In this document: positions 9,928 to 20,848 of the stretch, one piece after another
Position numbering within the stretch: position 1 is the stretch's first letter
How the letters are laid out: each line of letters opens with the position of its first letter
Assembly: GCA_000467715.1 (NCBI GenBank)
Contig: AJFK01000979.1
Location: 1-22,513, forward strand
Source: Hysterium pulicare CBS 123377
Taxonomy: Eukaryota > Ascomycota > Dothideomycetes > Hysteriales > Hysteriaceae
DNA length: 22,513 bases
Direction of reading: 5' to 3'
Position numbers and translations under genes: made by a program
Notes under the pieces: model-generated
What the model was told of the DNA's origin: nothing
What the model saw: the letters and a program-made list of their open reading frames with translations, nothing else
Databases searched by the model: none

Positions 9928-11792
9928 GGTCATACGTCCGGTGTCGTGTGCGCACTGAAGGCTTGAGAAGCCGGGATGGGAGTGAAAGGTGAGGTGAGAG
10001 AAGTGGACATGAAAGTGGCGGTAAGGTGTATTTGAGCAGTCGAGTATCGATGGTGTGTATAGGAGGGTGGAGTGGGCGAAGGGGGGTGATGCGCTGGGTG
10101 CTGAATGAGGCTGAGGGAGGAAGTATGACAACAGCGATGATGTCACTTGGGACTCAGGCACTGAGCGAAGGAGGCGAAGGCGGACAAAAGAGCTTACAAA
10201 AGCGGCCAAAGGAAGGCGACACTTCGACCTCACAGCTCTGAATATCTGAATGTTTTGCAGTGCAACACGACGCTGATGGCAGGCAAATCCGGGGGGTAGC
10301 AGGCCGACTAATCAGTAATTGTTTTGGTTTTGGCAAGTTTTTCGGGCGATGCAGGGACGGACGGCCGGGACCCTGTGCCCCTAGAAACTGGGAAAAGGAG
10401 GGCCCTTCTCGGCGTAGGCAGTAGGGCTGAGCGACGACGAGAGCGGAGCGGACGGCGGAGGTTCAGCAAGACATTGAGCTCTCAGGCGCATAGGAGCATG
10501 TCGAGTACTGATATACGTTTTGCGCGCTGGCTGTGGATGAATTCTCCAAAGATTCTTGTCTCCAGCGCTTGGCAGATAAAGGCCTAGACTTCTAGAAATC
10601 TCACCACACCGCCAACAGCCCGCTCTTCTGATCTCCTAATCGCATTCATTGTCATTGCTATGAACACATGTGAGCATGACCGTAGTCGCACCTGGATCTT
10701 TGTACGTGTTCCTCATCGTGTAATTCCAAGAATACCTGCCTTTGTAAGTGAGAGCATGACGAACTGTAATTGTCACATTTCCACTGCTGGACAGCGGGCA
10801 GGTTGCGCCACAGCGTGACAATCATCGACTGTTGGAATTCAACGTCTTCCGGGGTTGGTCGCCAACTAGCAGGTTGATCATGTTTCACGGCTTTGATGAG
10901 AGCATGCAAGTTTCACGGCCAGACCAAATCACCTGCGATTGTTACCGGATACGACGAGAGATCATCTCTTCGAACGCTTCGCAGATCTCCGGCCGGCACG
11001 AAAAGATGGAGATGGAGACGATCATGATGGCCACCAAGGGTGAAGTGTGCGCAATTACTACTGGGATGCATTTAGAGTAGTTTCGGCCTTGCACCGTGAT
11101 GGACCATTCTCATGGCTCCAATATGCTATCGTGAAGTCGTAAGAATCATGAAAGTCGTAATATGTGGTGCTGTGCGTTTCCCTACCGACGCCGGTGCCAT
11201 GAGTCTACATGGACGATTCAACGTCGGAGAAGGTCACCAAAGCCAGTTGCCCTCATCAAGGCCGGTTGAAAGCTGCCGAGGTTATCTCATGTCGTGGACG
11301 TATGCTTCTGGAACAGGCTTAGACCCGAGCAACATACCCGCGTACCTACCTTTGCATGCATCGTGTTCTGCCTGCCTGCTTAGCTGAGCCAGCACCTACA
11401 GATGCAGCCCCTTCACCCACTTCCTCTGTGCGATTAACAGGGTAATGACTGCAGAATACAGGCGTCAGCTTCATGAGGCTGTTGCTGCACCATGATATTC
11501 TCGCCTACCAGAGCTCCGTTTGGACTGCTCTCAGTTTTGCCCACACTTCAATCATAGCCTTCCATTGCATTGTTTCTCGAGATATTCCTCCTTTTGGGAA
11601 ACCTTCATTCAGTCTCGGATTGCTCTTTGCCGGCCTGAGATTAGCCACTTTCTCACTATCCGACAGCGTATTGGCATGAAAGTTACCAGGAAGTTGTAGG
11701 TTTCAACCCATATAAACAAGTAGCCTGTTGCTAATGTGATCATCTCGACCTCACTACAGTCATTGTTTCCGGCATATCCAAACACACAAATC
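9928..11792. other. Long intergenic region between two divergent genes
   Basis: Nearly 1.9 kb holds no gene I can support. The first 300 bases are the C-rich (on the minus strand) leader of the phosphatase and remain open in its frame to 10233. Between 10636 and 11090 several overlapping minus-strand frames look mildly protein-like, including one with Cys pairs (10636-10821) and one with a PEDVEFQQSMIVTLW stretch (10658-10909). None has a start, splice chain or family I can establish. Plus-strand frames at 11112-11387 and 11473-11679 are equally unsupported. The interval may include a small unrecognised or decayed gene. Confidence 0.4.
11711..11716 (+). promoter_or_regulatory. Candidate TATA box of the F-box gene
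   Basis: A perfect TATAAA (followed by CAAG) lies 77 bases before the first in-frame ATG at 11793. This is a plausible distance for a fungal gene with a short 5' UTR. The match could be chance in this fairly AT-rich stretch. Confidence 0.35.
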
Positions 11793-13709
11793 ATGCTACT
11801 CGATCTGCCCGCGGAGCTAGTACGAGAGATACTTGACGCTTTGGATGCCGAGTCTTTCTATAATTGTCTTTTGACATGCAAGGCCTTTCGTAACCATGCA
11901 CTAGATTCCACAAACCTCCTTAAAAGCCACTTAGCCCGAGTCCCAGGATACCGAGAGAGTCGTACAATCATAGATCCAGCGAGTTTGTTGTTGATATTTG
12001 GCAAACGAACCGCACAGCATCTACGGCATGGCGGATCACATATGGCCGATATCCATTATTTTCGGCCAACCGTCACCTTGGATTGGAAGAATAGCACAAT
12101 CGTATCCTGTTCATGCATTTTACAGAGACATTTAATGCTTATGGAAGTGCGCCCAATGGACGCTACTGTCAGATTATATGCAATGGAGGAGATCGTCGGA
12201 CGGGACTACTACCCACGGCTGAAATATGTCATCTTTCCCCCCGACGATGAAGGAGGCATAATTCGGTGGGGAATTGTGAAGATTGCTGTATTCCAGCCTT
12301 CCCGCTTCTACCCCGACATTTACTCAAAAGACGTTGAGGTAGACTACTGCATCAACAGGGTCTCAGTGCTATACAAGCGACACACTCTGTTCAGTACGAA
12401 TAGGGCAGACTCGTGCCTCAAGCTCATCACCTTCCGGCTGCATCCCCGTTTCGGTGCAATAGTCACAGATATTATGGATATTGCCAAACCACCGAGTTGT
12501 GATCTAGTAGCCTTAGCCGTCACTGACAGAAACGTTCCCCTCATAGTCCTTCGAAGCTATGCAGGTCGGTACCCGGCTTCAGAAATTGTCAAATACGGTG
12601 CAATGGGTGGAGGTAAGAGATTTACGCCCCAGTCAGTTCAGGTCATCACAATACTATGCCTTTGTTTTCAATTTTCTTTAAATATTTCGGTCATAGCTTT
12701 GTACTCGAAGGCTTCCTCGATCGTGATATTAACCTTTCATATAGAGAAGGCAATACCCTATGGTCATGCTATAGTCGAACCTGAACTCTCAACTGGGTTC
12801 GCTTTCGTATACAATAATACTTTCGAGCCCGTTTCGGCCATAAAGATCCGGGGTGACGATGCCCATCTCCTGTCACCCTCATTACCCATTCCCCACTGGA
12901 CAATATCAAACTACCTGGAAAATTTTGACGTCGTTCGGTGTGACAATCATCTCCCAAATGGCATACAATCCCATACTTCACAGTCTCTAGGAGAGCCACT
13001 TGCGTGGCATCACCATCACCATGTACAGATTCCAGATGAATCGGCTGGCACGCGTATAGGGTGCGTAAACACGGTAAGCTTCCTTCCACCATAATTCTCG
13101 ATTGCCGCAATACGCGCAATAACCTTGGCATTAGAACTGAATCAATACCACCAGGTTCTCTCGGTCATGCTTAGCCGCAACGCCGAAAATGTATTCCGTA
13201 ATTACCGTACCGGCGCTTTTCTACTGAAAGCCATCCAATTCCCGGAAGACTGTGACGGTATCGACACAAACCGAGTGTACAGCGACCTGCAACATGTCCT
13301 CGTTGCCCGACTCGCTGGTATTGACGTGGACAACGTAGCTACGCTAGGAGTCCGAATGGCCATTTCGCCCAAAAACTTCCGCATCGCTTTGGCGTCGTGG
13401 AAAACGGTTTTTGTCTATTCTGTCGATCCACAGGCTTTCCTTGACCCGTCACTTCTTCCGCCTGGCGAAGCCCCAGTGCCAAATGATTATGCGTATGTCG
13501 CGCGTGCTGGATGGCGATACTATGCTTGTAACGAGCGGGAGAAAGAAATGGTCGTTCTTGAACCCGTTGAGCTTCCGCAAGTCGGCGTCGTCTATGAATT
13601 GGAGTTCAGAAATGAGGACGAGCTGTGGGCTTGGACGGACATAGGCGCTGTCAGGTGGAGGTTTGGAGTGTGGGCTAGTGGAAGGAGAGAAGAAAGTGAT
13701 CTGGAGTGA
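11793..13709 (+). CDS. F-box domain protein
   Basis: The proposed exons are 11793-12612, 12697-13073 and 13155-13709, giving 583 residues. The first in-frame ATG leads straight into the F-box (residues 1-45: LLDLPAELVREIL, then FYNCLLTCKAFRNHAL), which recruits substrates to SCF ubiquitin ligases through Skp1. The remaining 530 residues look beta-rich but match no named repeat; the C-terminal exon contains MLSRNAENVFRNYRTGAFLLKA and a Trp-rich end. The substrate cannot be inferred. The second intron is required by stops in all readings (donor GTAAGC at 13074, acceptor CCAG at 13154). The first candidate intron (12613-12696, GTAAGA to CATAG, pyrimidine-rich) is 84 nt with no stop in frame, so retention would give 611 residues. 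Weak codon bias suggests a fast-evolving, possibly lineage-specific member. It is convergent with NSE1. Confidence 0.8.
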
Positions 13710-13852
13710 TAAAGGAGGTCCTGCTATTGGGTTTTGGCGAGAGATATCTCAGTCCCGGAACCACGTGCGTCTAGTAAACGGATTTCGGCATACAGAAATG
13801 AGACAAGATTCAGTTCCTCAGGGTCACTGCACTGGAAAACTTGAATGATACG

Positions 13853-13858
13853 AATAAA
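13853..13858 (+). terminator. Candidate polyadenylation signal of the F-box gene
   Basis: A perfect AATAAA stands 144 bases after the stop codon of the F-box gene, in an AT-rich stretch. Fungal genes use this hexamer loosely, so the match is only suggestive. Confidence 0.4.
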
Positions 13859-14031
13859 AGTTGGCTACCCTCCTCTGAATCAACCTTGGTGCATCTGCTG
13901 TTTCTCGTTAATGCACGCATTTCCTCTCTTCGTTTATCAGAGAAATTATGCCTCATTAGCATAAACGTTTTTAGCATTTGCGCATTGATTAGGGTATCCA
14001 AATACCACCCATCACTTTAGCTTTAAGAAAC

Positions 14032-14037
14032 TTTATT
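14032..14037 (-). terminator. Candidate polyadenylation signal of NSE1
   Basis: TTTATT on the plus strand reads AATAAA on the minus strand, 132 bases beyond the NSE1 stop codon. Position and AT-rich surroundings fit a 3'-end signal, but the motif is short. Confidence 0.4.
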
Positions 14038-14168
14038 CTTAGTATAAGAGACAGCCCTATCCATCCGCTAAACGCCTTGCCCAAAATGCCACCTTTGATG
14101 ATGAGAACGTTGCGTAGATACCGGAAAAGAAAAGAAGCTCTCGTACAACAAGATAAATGCCACTCCGT

Positions 14169-15289
14169 TTACTCCTCCTCCTCGTCATCATACCCATTCC
14201 TCTGGGTCCCTGCCGTCGTCCTCCTACTACTACTCCCAGCATTACCTCCTCTCCTCCTTCCCGAACCACCACCACCACCAGCCCCCAACGCCGCCTTCTC
14301 CCCCACAAAATCATTCCCCGTCCAATCCGCCTTACACCTCGGACACTTCCTCGCACCATCCCGCTGCGAGCGAAAGAAATGCTGCGTACAAATATCATGC
14401 AACCTGCACTCGCACTCGCGATTCGAGCAACGCTGTCCAACCGTCACAATCTCCCTACAAGCCTCACAGTCCCTGATCCTAATGATCGGGGGCTGCTCCT
14501 CCTCATCATCATCTCCCTCGCCCGGCGGTTCATTATACGTTTCCTTCAACCAGCCACGGAGTTCCATCAGCGCGCGCGGCGCCAGACTATAGTACCCGGC
14601 CCTGCTCTTCTCGAACCAGTTCTCGGATACCATGTCCTGTAGTACCTTTTCCGCCTGCGAGAGCGTTAGACTGGCGCCCTGGGATGCCTGTGTTTGGGTC
14701 TGCTCGTCCACATCTCCTCCATTGACAGTCGAGGTCCGCGCAACCCTCGCTAACCGCGCTGCCGTAACCCCCTCCACCGCCATAACCTCCCTGTTCCGAC
14801 TATTGCTTCCTCCCTCGAACATGGCGTCCAGCACTCGTTTCACGTACGCGATTTCATCCGGCGAGCGTGTCGTCGCGAGCTGTGTCATGGGATCCGAGGT
14901 TGTGTTCACGAGCGCGTAGATGGTGCTTCGGTCGTGCTGGGAGCGGATTTGTCGGATCTCGAGGTCTAGGGTTGAGAGACGCGGGTTGAGCGTGTTGATT
15001 GTGGTCGAGATGTCTGGGGGGGTTATGTCGGAGGGGGAGATGTGGCGGCGTTCTGGGGGGTGGGTTAGTTTAGTGATTGGGGATGCTAGAATGAGTGGGA
15101 AGAGTGCAGAAATCGGTTTTGAGAGGGGGTGGAGTTGGCTGGATTAGGAAGCGCGAACTCACCATGGGCAGTTAGTATTGCCGCAAGTATGGGTTTAATG
15201 TCATCGATTGTGAGGACTGAGCGGGAGAGGAAGGCTTGGAGGAATGCGCGATGGCTATTGTTGTACGTGCTACCTTCTGCATCGTCCAT
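14169..15289 (-). CDS. NSE1: SMC5/6 complex subunit Nse1 (RING-like)
   Basis: Exons 15289-15163 and 15052-14169 surround a 110-nt intron (GTGAGT donor, ACTAAC branch, CCCCAG acceptor) and give 336 residues. Nse1 is the RING-type subunit that binds Nse3/MAGE and helps the SMC5/6 complex in DNA repair and replication-fork stability. The N-terminal winged-helix region begins HRAFLQAFLSRSVLT and includes a typical SENWF...GYYSLAPRALMELRGWL block (about 185-211). The RING-like domain spans about 238-286 with CEAC (238-241), Cys251, CEC (256-258), HDIC (261-264) and CPRC (279-282), so the metal ligands are present. The tail is Gly/Arg/Ser-rich and ends in a run of acidic residues. On the coding strand the 5' half is strongly C-rich and the 3' half strongly G-rich, with an abrupt change near 14870-14905. 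Confidence 0.92.
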
Positions 15290-15663
15290 ACTGGCCGGTG
15301 ATTTTAGGAATGATTGTCAGAAAAGTTGTGGTGTATGCGAAGTGTCGAGAGACGCGGGGCGCGTCCTTGGAGAACGCCCGTCCACGTGATTCAATATCAT
15401 AAACTCAAGTGATGTTGGAGGATGATAATTTATGTATATGTGAATGCTAGAAGTAAGGCCAGATAAGAGATATCTGTGTACCTCGTCGTGATCGTAATGC
15501 CACTTAGTATATCTAGTACAGGCCGACCCTAAAGAAGATGCCTCCTACCAAAGCTTGAACGCTCTACGCAAGTACAGAATTGCTGAGCGTAATGCCACGA
15601 AAAGTGCTGTATATGGAATCATAACGCTCATGCTAGCCATCCAAATACGCCTCATCCCATATG
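15290..15663. other. Intergenic: NSE1 upstream region and 3' flank of the next minus-strand gene
   Basis: About 370 bases separate the NSE1 ATG from the stop of the gene at 15664-16551, both on the minus strand. It should contain the NSE1 promoter. No TATA box, repeat or gene stands out; a plus-strand frame at 15555-15761 overlaps the neighbouring gene and is a shadow. Confidence 0.5.
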
Positions 15664-16551
15664 TCATGCTGGTAAAAAGTGACTGTAATGTCCAGGAATC
15701 CTCGCCCTACACTTGTCACAATCCTCCCGATATCCCATTGAAAACTTCCTCTTATCGGTAAACGCACCGCTCCTCGCCCGTCCTTTTCTTGCAAACGTTT
15801 GTTGGGGCGTCTGTTCCGGAGATTGCGTAGTATCCTCCATTTCCATGCCCTCAGTCACACTGAGACGCGATAACTGAGACTCCGTGGTAGCAGTCGGTGT
15901 ATCTGGTAGATCCATCTCATCCTCGCTAATGGGAGATGGCATTCGACGATCCCAAGGGTCCATCATTTGTGGTTGATGTTGTTTTGTCAAGGGAGCCACA
16001 GAACCAAGCCTTTCGAGGTTGCTATTTGAGCGAATACCGGACGGTCGAGGTGGATAAAAGGTTCCGTAGATGGGTGTAGGCATCCTTCCTGTGTTACTGA
16101 CACCTGGATCTTGGAATAATTGTGCATTGAGTTTTGCGGGACGCATGAAAGGTACGATGGGTGAATCGGGTGGTTGAGATGAAACAACGTCGAAGTCATC
16201 CATATCCATATCCATCAGAGGATCCGATCCAATCATAACATCATCGTCTAGCTCTGGCGGAGTACCTTGCTCAGACTGCGCAGGAGTCATGGCACTCGTG
16301 AAGAAGTCTTCAATCTGCCGGGGTGGAGTGGGGGTTTGTGAGGGTCGGAGGGGTAATGTCAGTGGTGATGGATATTCATGATGTTGTTGCGGCTGTGGTC
16401 CTAATGACCAACTTCGAAATTTCTGCAAGACCAAGTTAGAGTTGCTACTAAAAGCTTGTCCCATGGCCGCGCGTTTACTGACCTTGGTATGCCTCTCATC
16501 TTCAGAGTCTGAGTCGTCCCTTCGCCGTTTTACCGGGTTAATCGAGAACAT
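15664..16551 (-). CDS. Conserved fungal protein of unknown function, Pro/Ser-rich
   Basis: A single frame gives 295 residues from the first ATG at 16551; further upstream the frame is open only through a GTG codon. I do not recognise a named domain. The start has a basic then acidic patch (KRRRDDSDSEDE) that could act as a nuclear localisation signal. The middle is low-complexity, rich in Pro, Ser, Met and Asp (PLMDMDMDDFD, DEMDLPDTP). The C-terminus is different: KFSMGYREDCDKCRARIPGHYSHFL, which looks like a short conserved module with a CDKC pair and a His. My impression is that this C-terminal pattern recurs in uncharacterised ascomycete proteins, but I cannot check it. The gene is divergent from the DAHP synthase gene across 825 bases. 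The function is unknown, possibly a nuclear regulatory protein. Confidence 0.75.
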   Translation of the reverse strand: MFSINPVKRRRDDSDSEDERHTKVSKRAAMGQAFSSNSNLVLQKFRSWSLGPQPQQHHEYPSPLTLPLRPSQTPTPPRQIEDFFTSAMTPAQSEQGTPPELDDDVMIGSDPLMDMDMDDFDVVSSQPPDSPIVPFMRPAKLNAQLFQDPGVSNTGRMPTPIYGTFYPPRPSGIRSNSNLERLGSVAPLTKQHQPQMMDPWDRRMPSPISEDEMDLPDTPTATTESQLSRLSVTEGMEMEDTTQSPEQTPQQTFARKGRARSGAFTDKRKFSMGYREDCDKCRARIPGHYSHFLPA

Positions 16552-17376
16552 ATTGGATGTGATAGAGATGGAAAAGACAGGAAGTCGCGTGGTCAACACG
16601 CTGTATCAAACGAACGAAGAAACAAACGAAGTGAAGTGAATGAAGAAGCAGTTGAAGTGAATGAAAGCGACTGTTGTCGTGCTCAGGGGGAGTTAGGGCC
16701 TGAATGTAACTCCGTATTGCGGGCGTGTTTCAGATGTGCGAGGGCGCGATGGAGTAGGAAAGTGTACGCCGCGGCTACAGAGCACGATGCCCCGGATCTC
16801 ATGCACCGAATTGCAGATCTTTTTCGGTTGAAGAAGAGGTCTTTAAGCAGCGTCTTCCTTCGTTTCTTGTTCCGTCTGCTATCGTCATACCCACATCACA
16901 GCCTCAACGCCTTCGATGCACGTCTCAGCTGAAGTCTCGGGACAGTTGAAAACAAATTCTTCTTCAGAACGACGAAGAAGGCCGGGTTCCTACATTTTAC
17001 AAGTAGTAGAGAATCTTGGAAAGGAGAAGAGAGAGAGATGGAGCTGGGTTGACAATTGAACTGATGCCAACTGGTGGAGTGTTCTTGCCTGACATCCCCT
17101 GCCAGACTTGTCCGAGTGGGCGGTGAGGCCGGGCCGCCGCTTCCCCACCATTTGCGTCCCGCTCCCAGGGCTTTTCGTGAAATTATTTCTTTATGACTGT
17201 ACCCACATCCATTCACGCCCTACGAACAACATCTCTGCAAAAACCTCCTGCTCCCTCCAAACCCGATGATCTGTTCTTTTTCGTCTTTTTAAGACTCGGA
17301 AAGCAAACATTTTCTCCAAATCGACTCGCTTTAACCTCCACCCCTCCCTTCAACATTTCGAACAATAACCACAAAG
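16552..17376. promoter_or_regulatory. Divergent promoter region of the unknown gene and DAHP synthase
   Basis: Two start codons face away from each other across 825 bases, so both promoters lie here. The 350 bases before the DAHP synthase ATG include pyrimidine-rich stretches typical of fungal 5' UTRs. I looked for the TGACTCA element of general amino acid control (Gcn4/CPC1) expected for this pathway and saw no perfect copy, only TGACTG at 17193-17198. A purine-rich repeated segment near 16611-16670 is listed separately. No gene is supported. Confidence 0.5.
16632..16665. repeat. Short direct repeat in a purine-rich 5' leader
   Basis: The 13-mer TGAAGTGAATGAA occurs at 16632-16644 and again at 16653-16665, inside a GAA-rich stretch that starts near 16611. 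On the minus strand this is a pyrimidine-rich tract about 80 to 115 bases upstream of the ATG at 16551, probably in the 5' UTR or core promoter. Confidence 0.6.
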
Positions 17377-18606
<1,230 letters not shown>

Positions 18607-19137
18607 AGCTAATAGAGTAGGCGAAGGATGCCATTGGCCTCAACGCCAAGGCTTAGAAAGAGGCTGACCCGGCTGATACTAACAAAACAGTATATCTTAT
18701 TACAAGACAGGGATCATATCTGGCTAGACAAAATCTCTGGAAAAGACCTGGTTGGGATGATGGAAGACTTGATGTTGCGGTTTCGTTTCCCTGGTTCATT
18801 GCATTGTGTTCCAAAAGTTCAGGAATTTTTTGAGTCTTGATACGGTTTGGGGTGGGAGCGTTGAGGGTAGTCATTTAATTCTGTTGCATACATCGCAACT
18901 AATGAACCTCAAAATAGCCTCGCCTCTCTGAACAGATGATCTGACTCTTCTTATGCTCCGTGACGCCGAATGCCGAATACTGACACTTAATCCTTGGGCC
19001 TCGCGACCTCCTTCTAGCTCAGCCGTCCTCTCTCCGCAAGCAGTATCCAAATGTCTTGATAGATATACAGTCCTCATACTCTAACACATCCCAAACGAAA
19101 ACGTATACGCCTATACCACATATCCCCCATCTCTTCC
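18607..19137. other. Intergenic, convergent 3' flanks of DAHP synthase and GOT1
   Basis: About 530 bases lie between converging stop codons and should hold both 3' UTRs. Frames at 18628-18840 and 18871-19077 match nothing I know and lack supporting signals. No AATAAA, repeat or RNA gene was recognised. Confidence 0.55.
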
Positions 19138-19817
19138 TCAAACCGGTAACTCGGCATTCCTCCTCCCGCCACTAATCTTCTCCAACGCCGCCGCAATATA
19201 CGGCCCTACAACGGGAATATTCCCCACGAAGCCCGCTATCGTAGCAAAAAAGTCTCCAAACAGCACAAAGATGCCGTAGAGCTCGACCAGGAAGCCTATG
19301 AAGGCCCAGCGGAAGAGGATCAGGAGGATACCGGCGGCGAAGGCGGCGGTGCCTTTTAGTTTCTGGCGGCGCGCGAAGAAGAGGGCGGTTTTTTGGAGGC
19401 CGATTATTAGGGTCAGGCCGCAGAGGAAGAGGATCTGGTTTTAGGAAGGGAGGTTAGAGGGGGTTTGGTTTTTGGGGGGGTTGGAAGGGAGCTGTACATT
19501 GCCCATTGCTAACCTATATACAGCGATATCAGTAGATGTTACATTTTGAATGAGTAAGCGGATTGGACGTACATTGCGCGATCAAAAAACATCATGACGC
19601 CTCCAAGAAGAAAGAAGCCTCCTATTTCAGGAATACCTCGATTAGCCCATGATCCTCCCCTCGATATGTCTTGATCGCATTCGGTGCGGGTTCGTACCTA
19701 CCCCCTGAGCAGAAGGCAACCCCAACCTCTGTATTCAAAGATTAGTTATGCGATTCAAGTTCGGGATACTGGCAAGCAGGACGTACTTTGGGAATCCGAG
19801 AGCCACATTGTCGGCAT
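19138..19817 (-). CDS. GOT1: Golgi vesicle-transport membrane protein Got1
   Basis: Five exons were assembled by eye on the minus strand: 19817-19787, 19728-19702, 19621-19573, 19513-19498 and 19434-19138. They encode 139 residues, matching the usual Got1 length. Introns begin GTACGT, GTAGGT, GTACGT and GTACAG and end ACAG, ATAG, ATAG and CCAG. The protein reads MPTMWLSDSQK, VGVAFCSGGGFFLLGGV, MMFFDRAMLAMGN, then ILFLCGLTLIIGLQKTALFF and GILLILFRWAFIGFLVELYG. That is four hydrophobic segments with the invariant FFDRA and LIIGLQKT motifs. Got1 acts in COPII vesicle tethering and ER-Golgi traffic, on early Golgi and ER membranes. The first four exons are only 31, 27, 49 and 16 nt. The last exon shows the same coding-strand C-rich to G-rich shift as ARP5 and NSE1. 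An ATG at 19808 (MWLSD) may be the real start. Confidence 0.92.
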
Positions 19818-20633
19818 GTTGGGCAAGTTTTCCGACGATTTTGTTTGGATAGAGAGAGAGATAGGAGGGGGAGGGAAAAGAGTAGATTATGTGAAGTTGT
19901 TGCCTTGCTGGTTATGAGAAAGGTGGCATTTGGCGTTCTTTTTTGTTTGAGACTTTGGTGGAGCTTTCCATCTCGTGTTCATTCGCCCGTTGCGGGAGCC
20001 ATTGGCACGTGAGTCGTTTGCGGCACGGACTGACTGTTTCGCCGAGAGAGAATCCCTGTCGGGGGTTTCTAAATTTGCGAGCGGGATTGATGGATGTTTC
20101 TTCCATGCTTCAGAACTTATATTCCTACTTTGACATGCTTTGGCTATACTGGGATCTTGAATTATCAGATCCCGCCAGTGCGAGACCAAACGAACTCTTT
20201 TGAACACCATATTGCTTACAAATATTCGCTCAAGCAATCACCCGTCCAGTGCTGCAGCTATCCGGGACTATGAACCGTTGCTATTCTTGTCACATATGCA
20301 TGTGGATTGATTGCGCAATGAAAAGTATCTATAACGTTCAATTGGTAAATAGCCATTATATAGTGCCGCCTTGACGACAGTAGACGTCTGTCTGCTGTAA
20401 CTGGGATTATTCATCTCTCAATGAGGTCCCGGTACTCCGTCACTATAGGCGAAGACTGATGATCCCCTCAATGGGGTAAGATCACGATTAAGCCGGAGCG
20501 TCTTCTTGAACCCTATTTCGAAAGGATTAGGGTGGGTGGAAGGGACTTGACTTTGTTGGTCGTACATATCCTTTGGCCTGTGATGTATCCTCGAAAGTGA
20601 TGATCCGGTAGGGGATCGAGTATAATTGTCCAC
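19818..20633. other. Intergenic: GOT1 upstream region
   Basis: About 800 bases hold the GOT1 promoter and otherwise no supported gene. A minus-strand frame at 19887-20237 and plus-strand frames around 19943-20203 overlap each other and resemble no family. The minus-strand frame at 20418-20771 runs into the decayed TPR fragment described next, but its downstream part (20418-20633) shows no TPR pattern. Confidence 0.5.
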
Positions 20634-20848
20634 CTGGAGAGCGTCTAGAACAGTAGCCCAGGATACCGAGAATCCGTGGACACATTGAAGACAAGTTCGA
20701 TATTTTGGCATGATTAACATCAAGTCTTCCAGTTTCCGTCCGTACCCATCTCTCTCGTAAAGCATCCCCACAAGGTTCCTAATAGTAGGCCAGCCAAGGT
20801 AGTGTATCCTTCCTCATAAAGCTCCACAGTTTCCCGGTGAGCATTCAT
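20634..20848 (-). pseudogene. Decayed fragment of a TPR (kinesin-light-chain-like) protein
   Basis: On the minus strand one frame gives MNAHRETVELYEEGYTTL (20848-20795). The next frame, starting about 20790, gives TIRNLVGMLYERDGYGRKLE and then DLMLIMPKYRT to about 20634. Together they resemble TPR units: the LVGMLYE..G pattern fits helix A of a tetratricopeptide repeat, and the first piece could be the preceding helix. A one-base frame change in the run near 20790-20795 would join them. Upstream the reading overlaps the last codon of IES6, and there is no start or full domain, so this is probably a relic of a larger TPR gene, a common and mobile type in filamentous fungi. The similarity is judged by eye over only about 60 residues. 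Confidence 0.4.

Larger units (their letters stand above)
13710..14168. other. Intergenic, convergent 3' flanks of the F-box gene and NSE1
   Basis: This AT-rich interval lies between converging stops and carries one candidate polyadenylation hexamer for each gene (13853-13858 and 14032-14037, listed separately). Open frames crossing it are extensions or shadows of the two genes. No other element was seen. Confidence 0.6.

Noticed and set aside
13006-13023. Five consecutive His codons (WHHHHHVQ) in the F-box protein
   Set aside because: A CAC/CAT run in a divergent coding region; no metal-binding partner residues or repeat expansion stand out.
17193-17198. TGACTG before DAHP synthase as a Gcn4/CPC1 site
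   Set aside because: It departs from TGACTCA at the fifth and sixth positions and has no second half-site, so it does not support amino-acid-control regulation.
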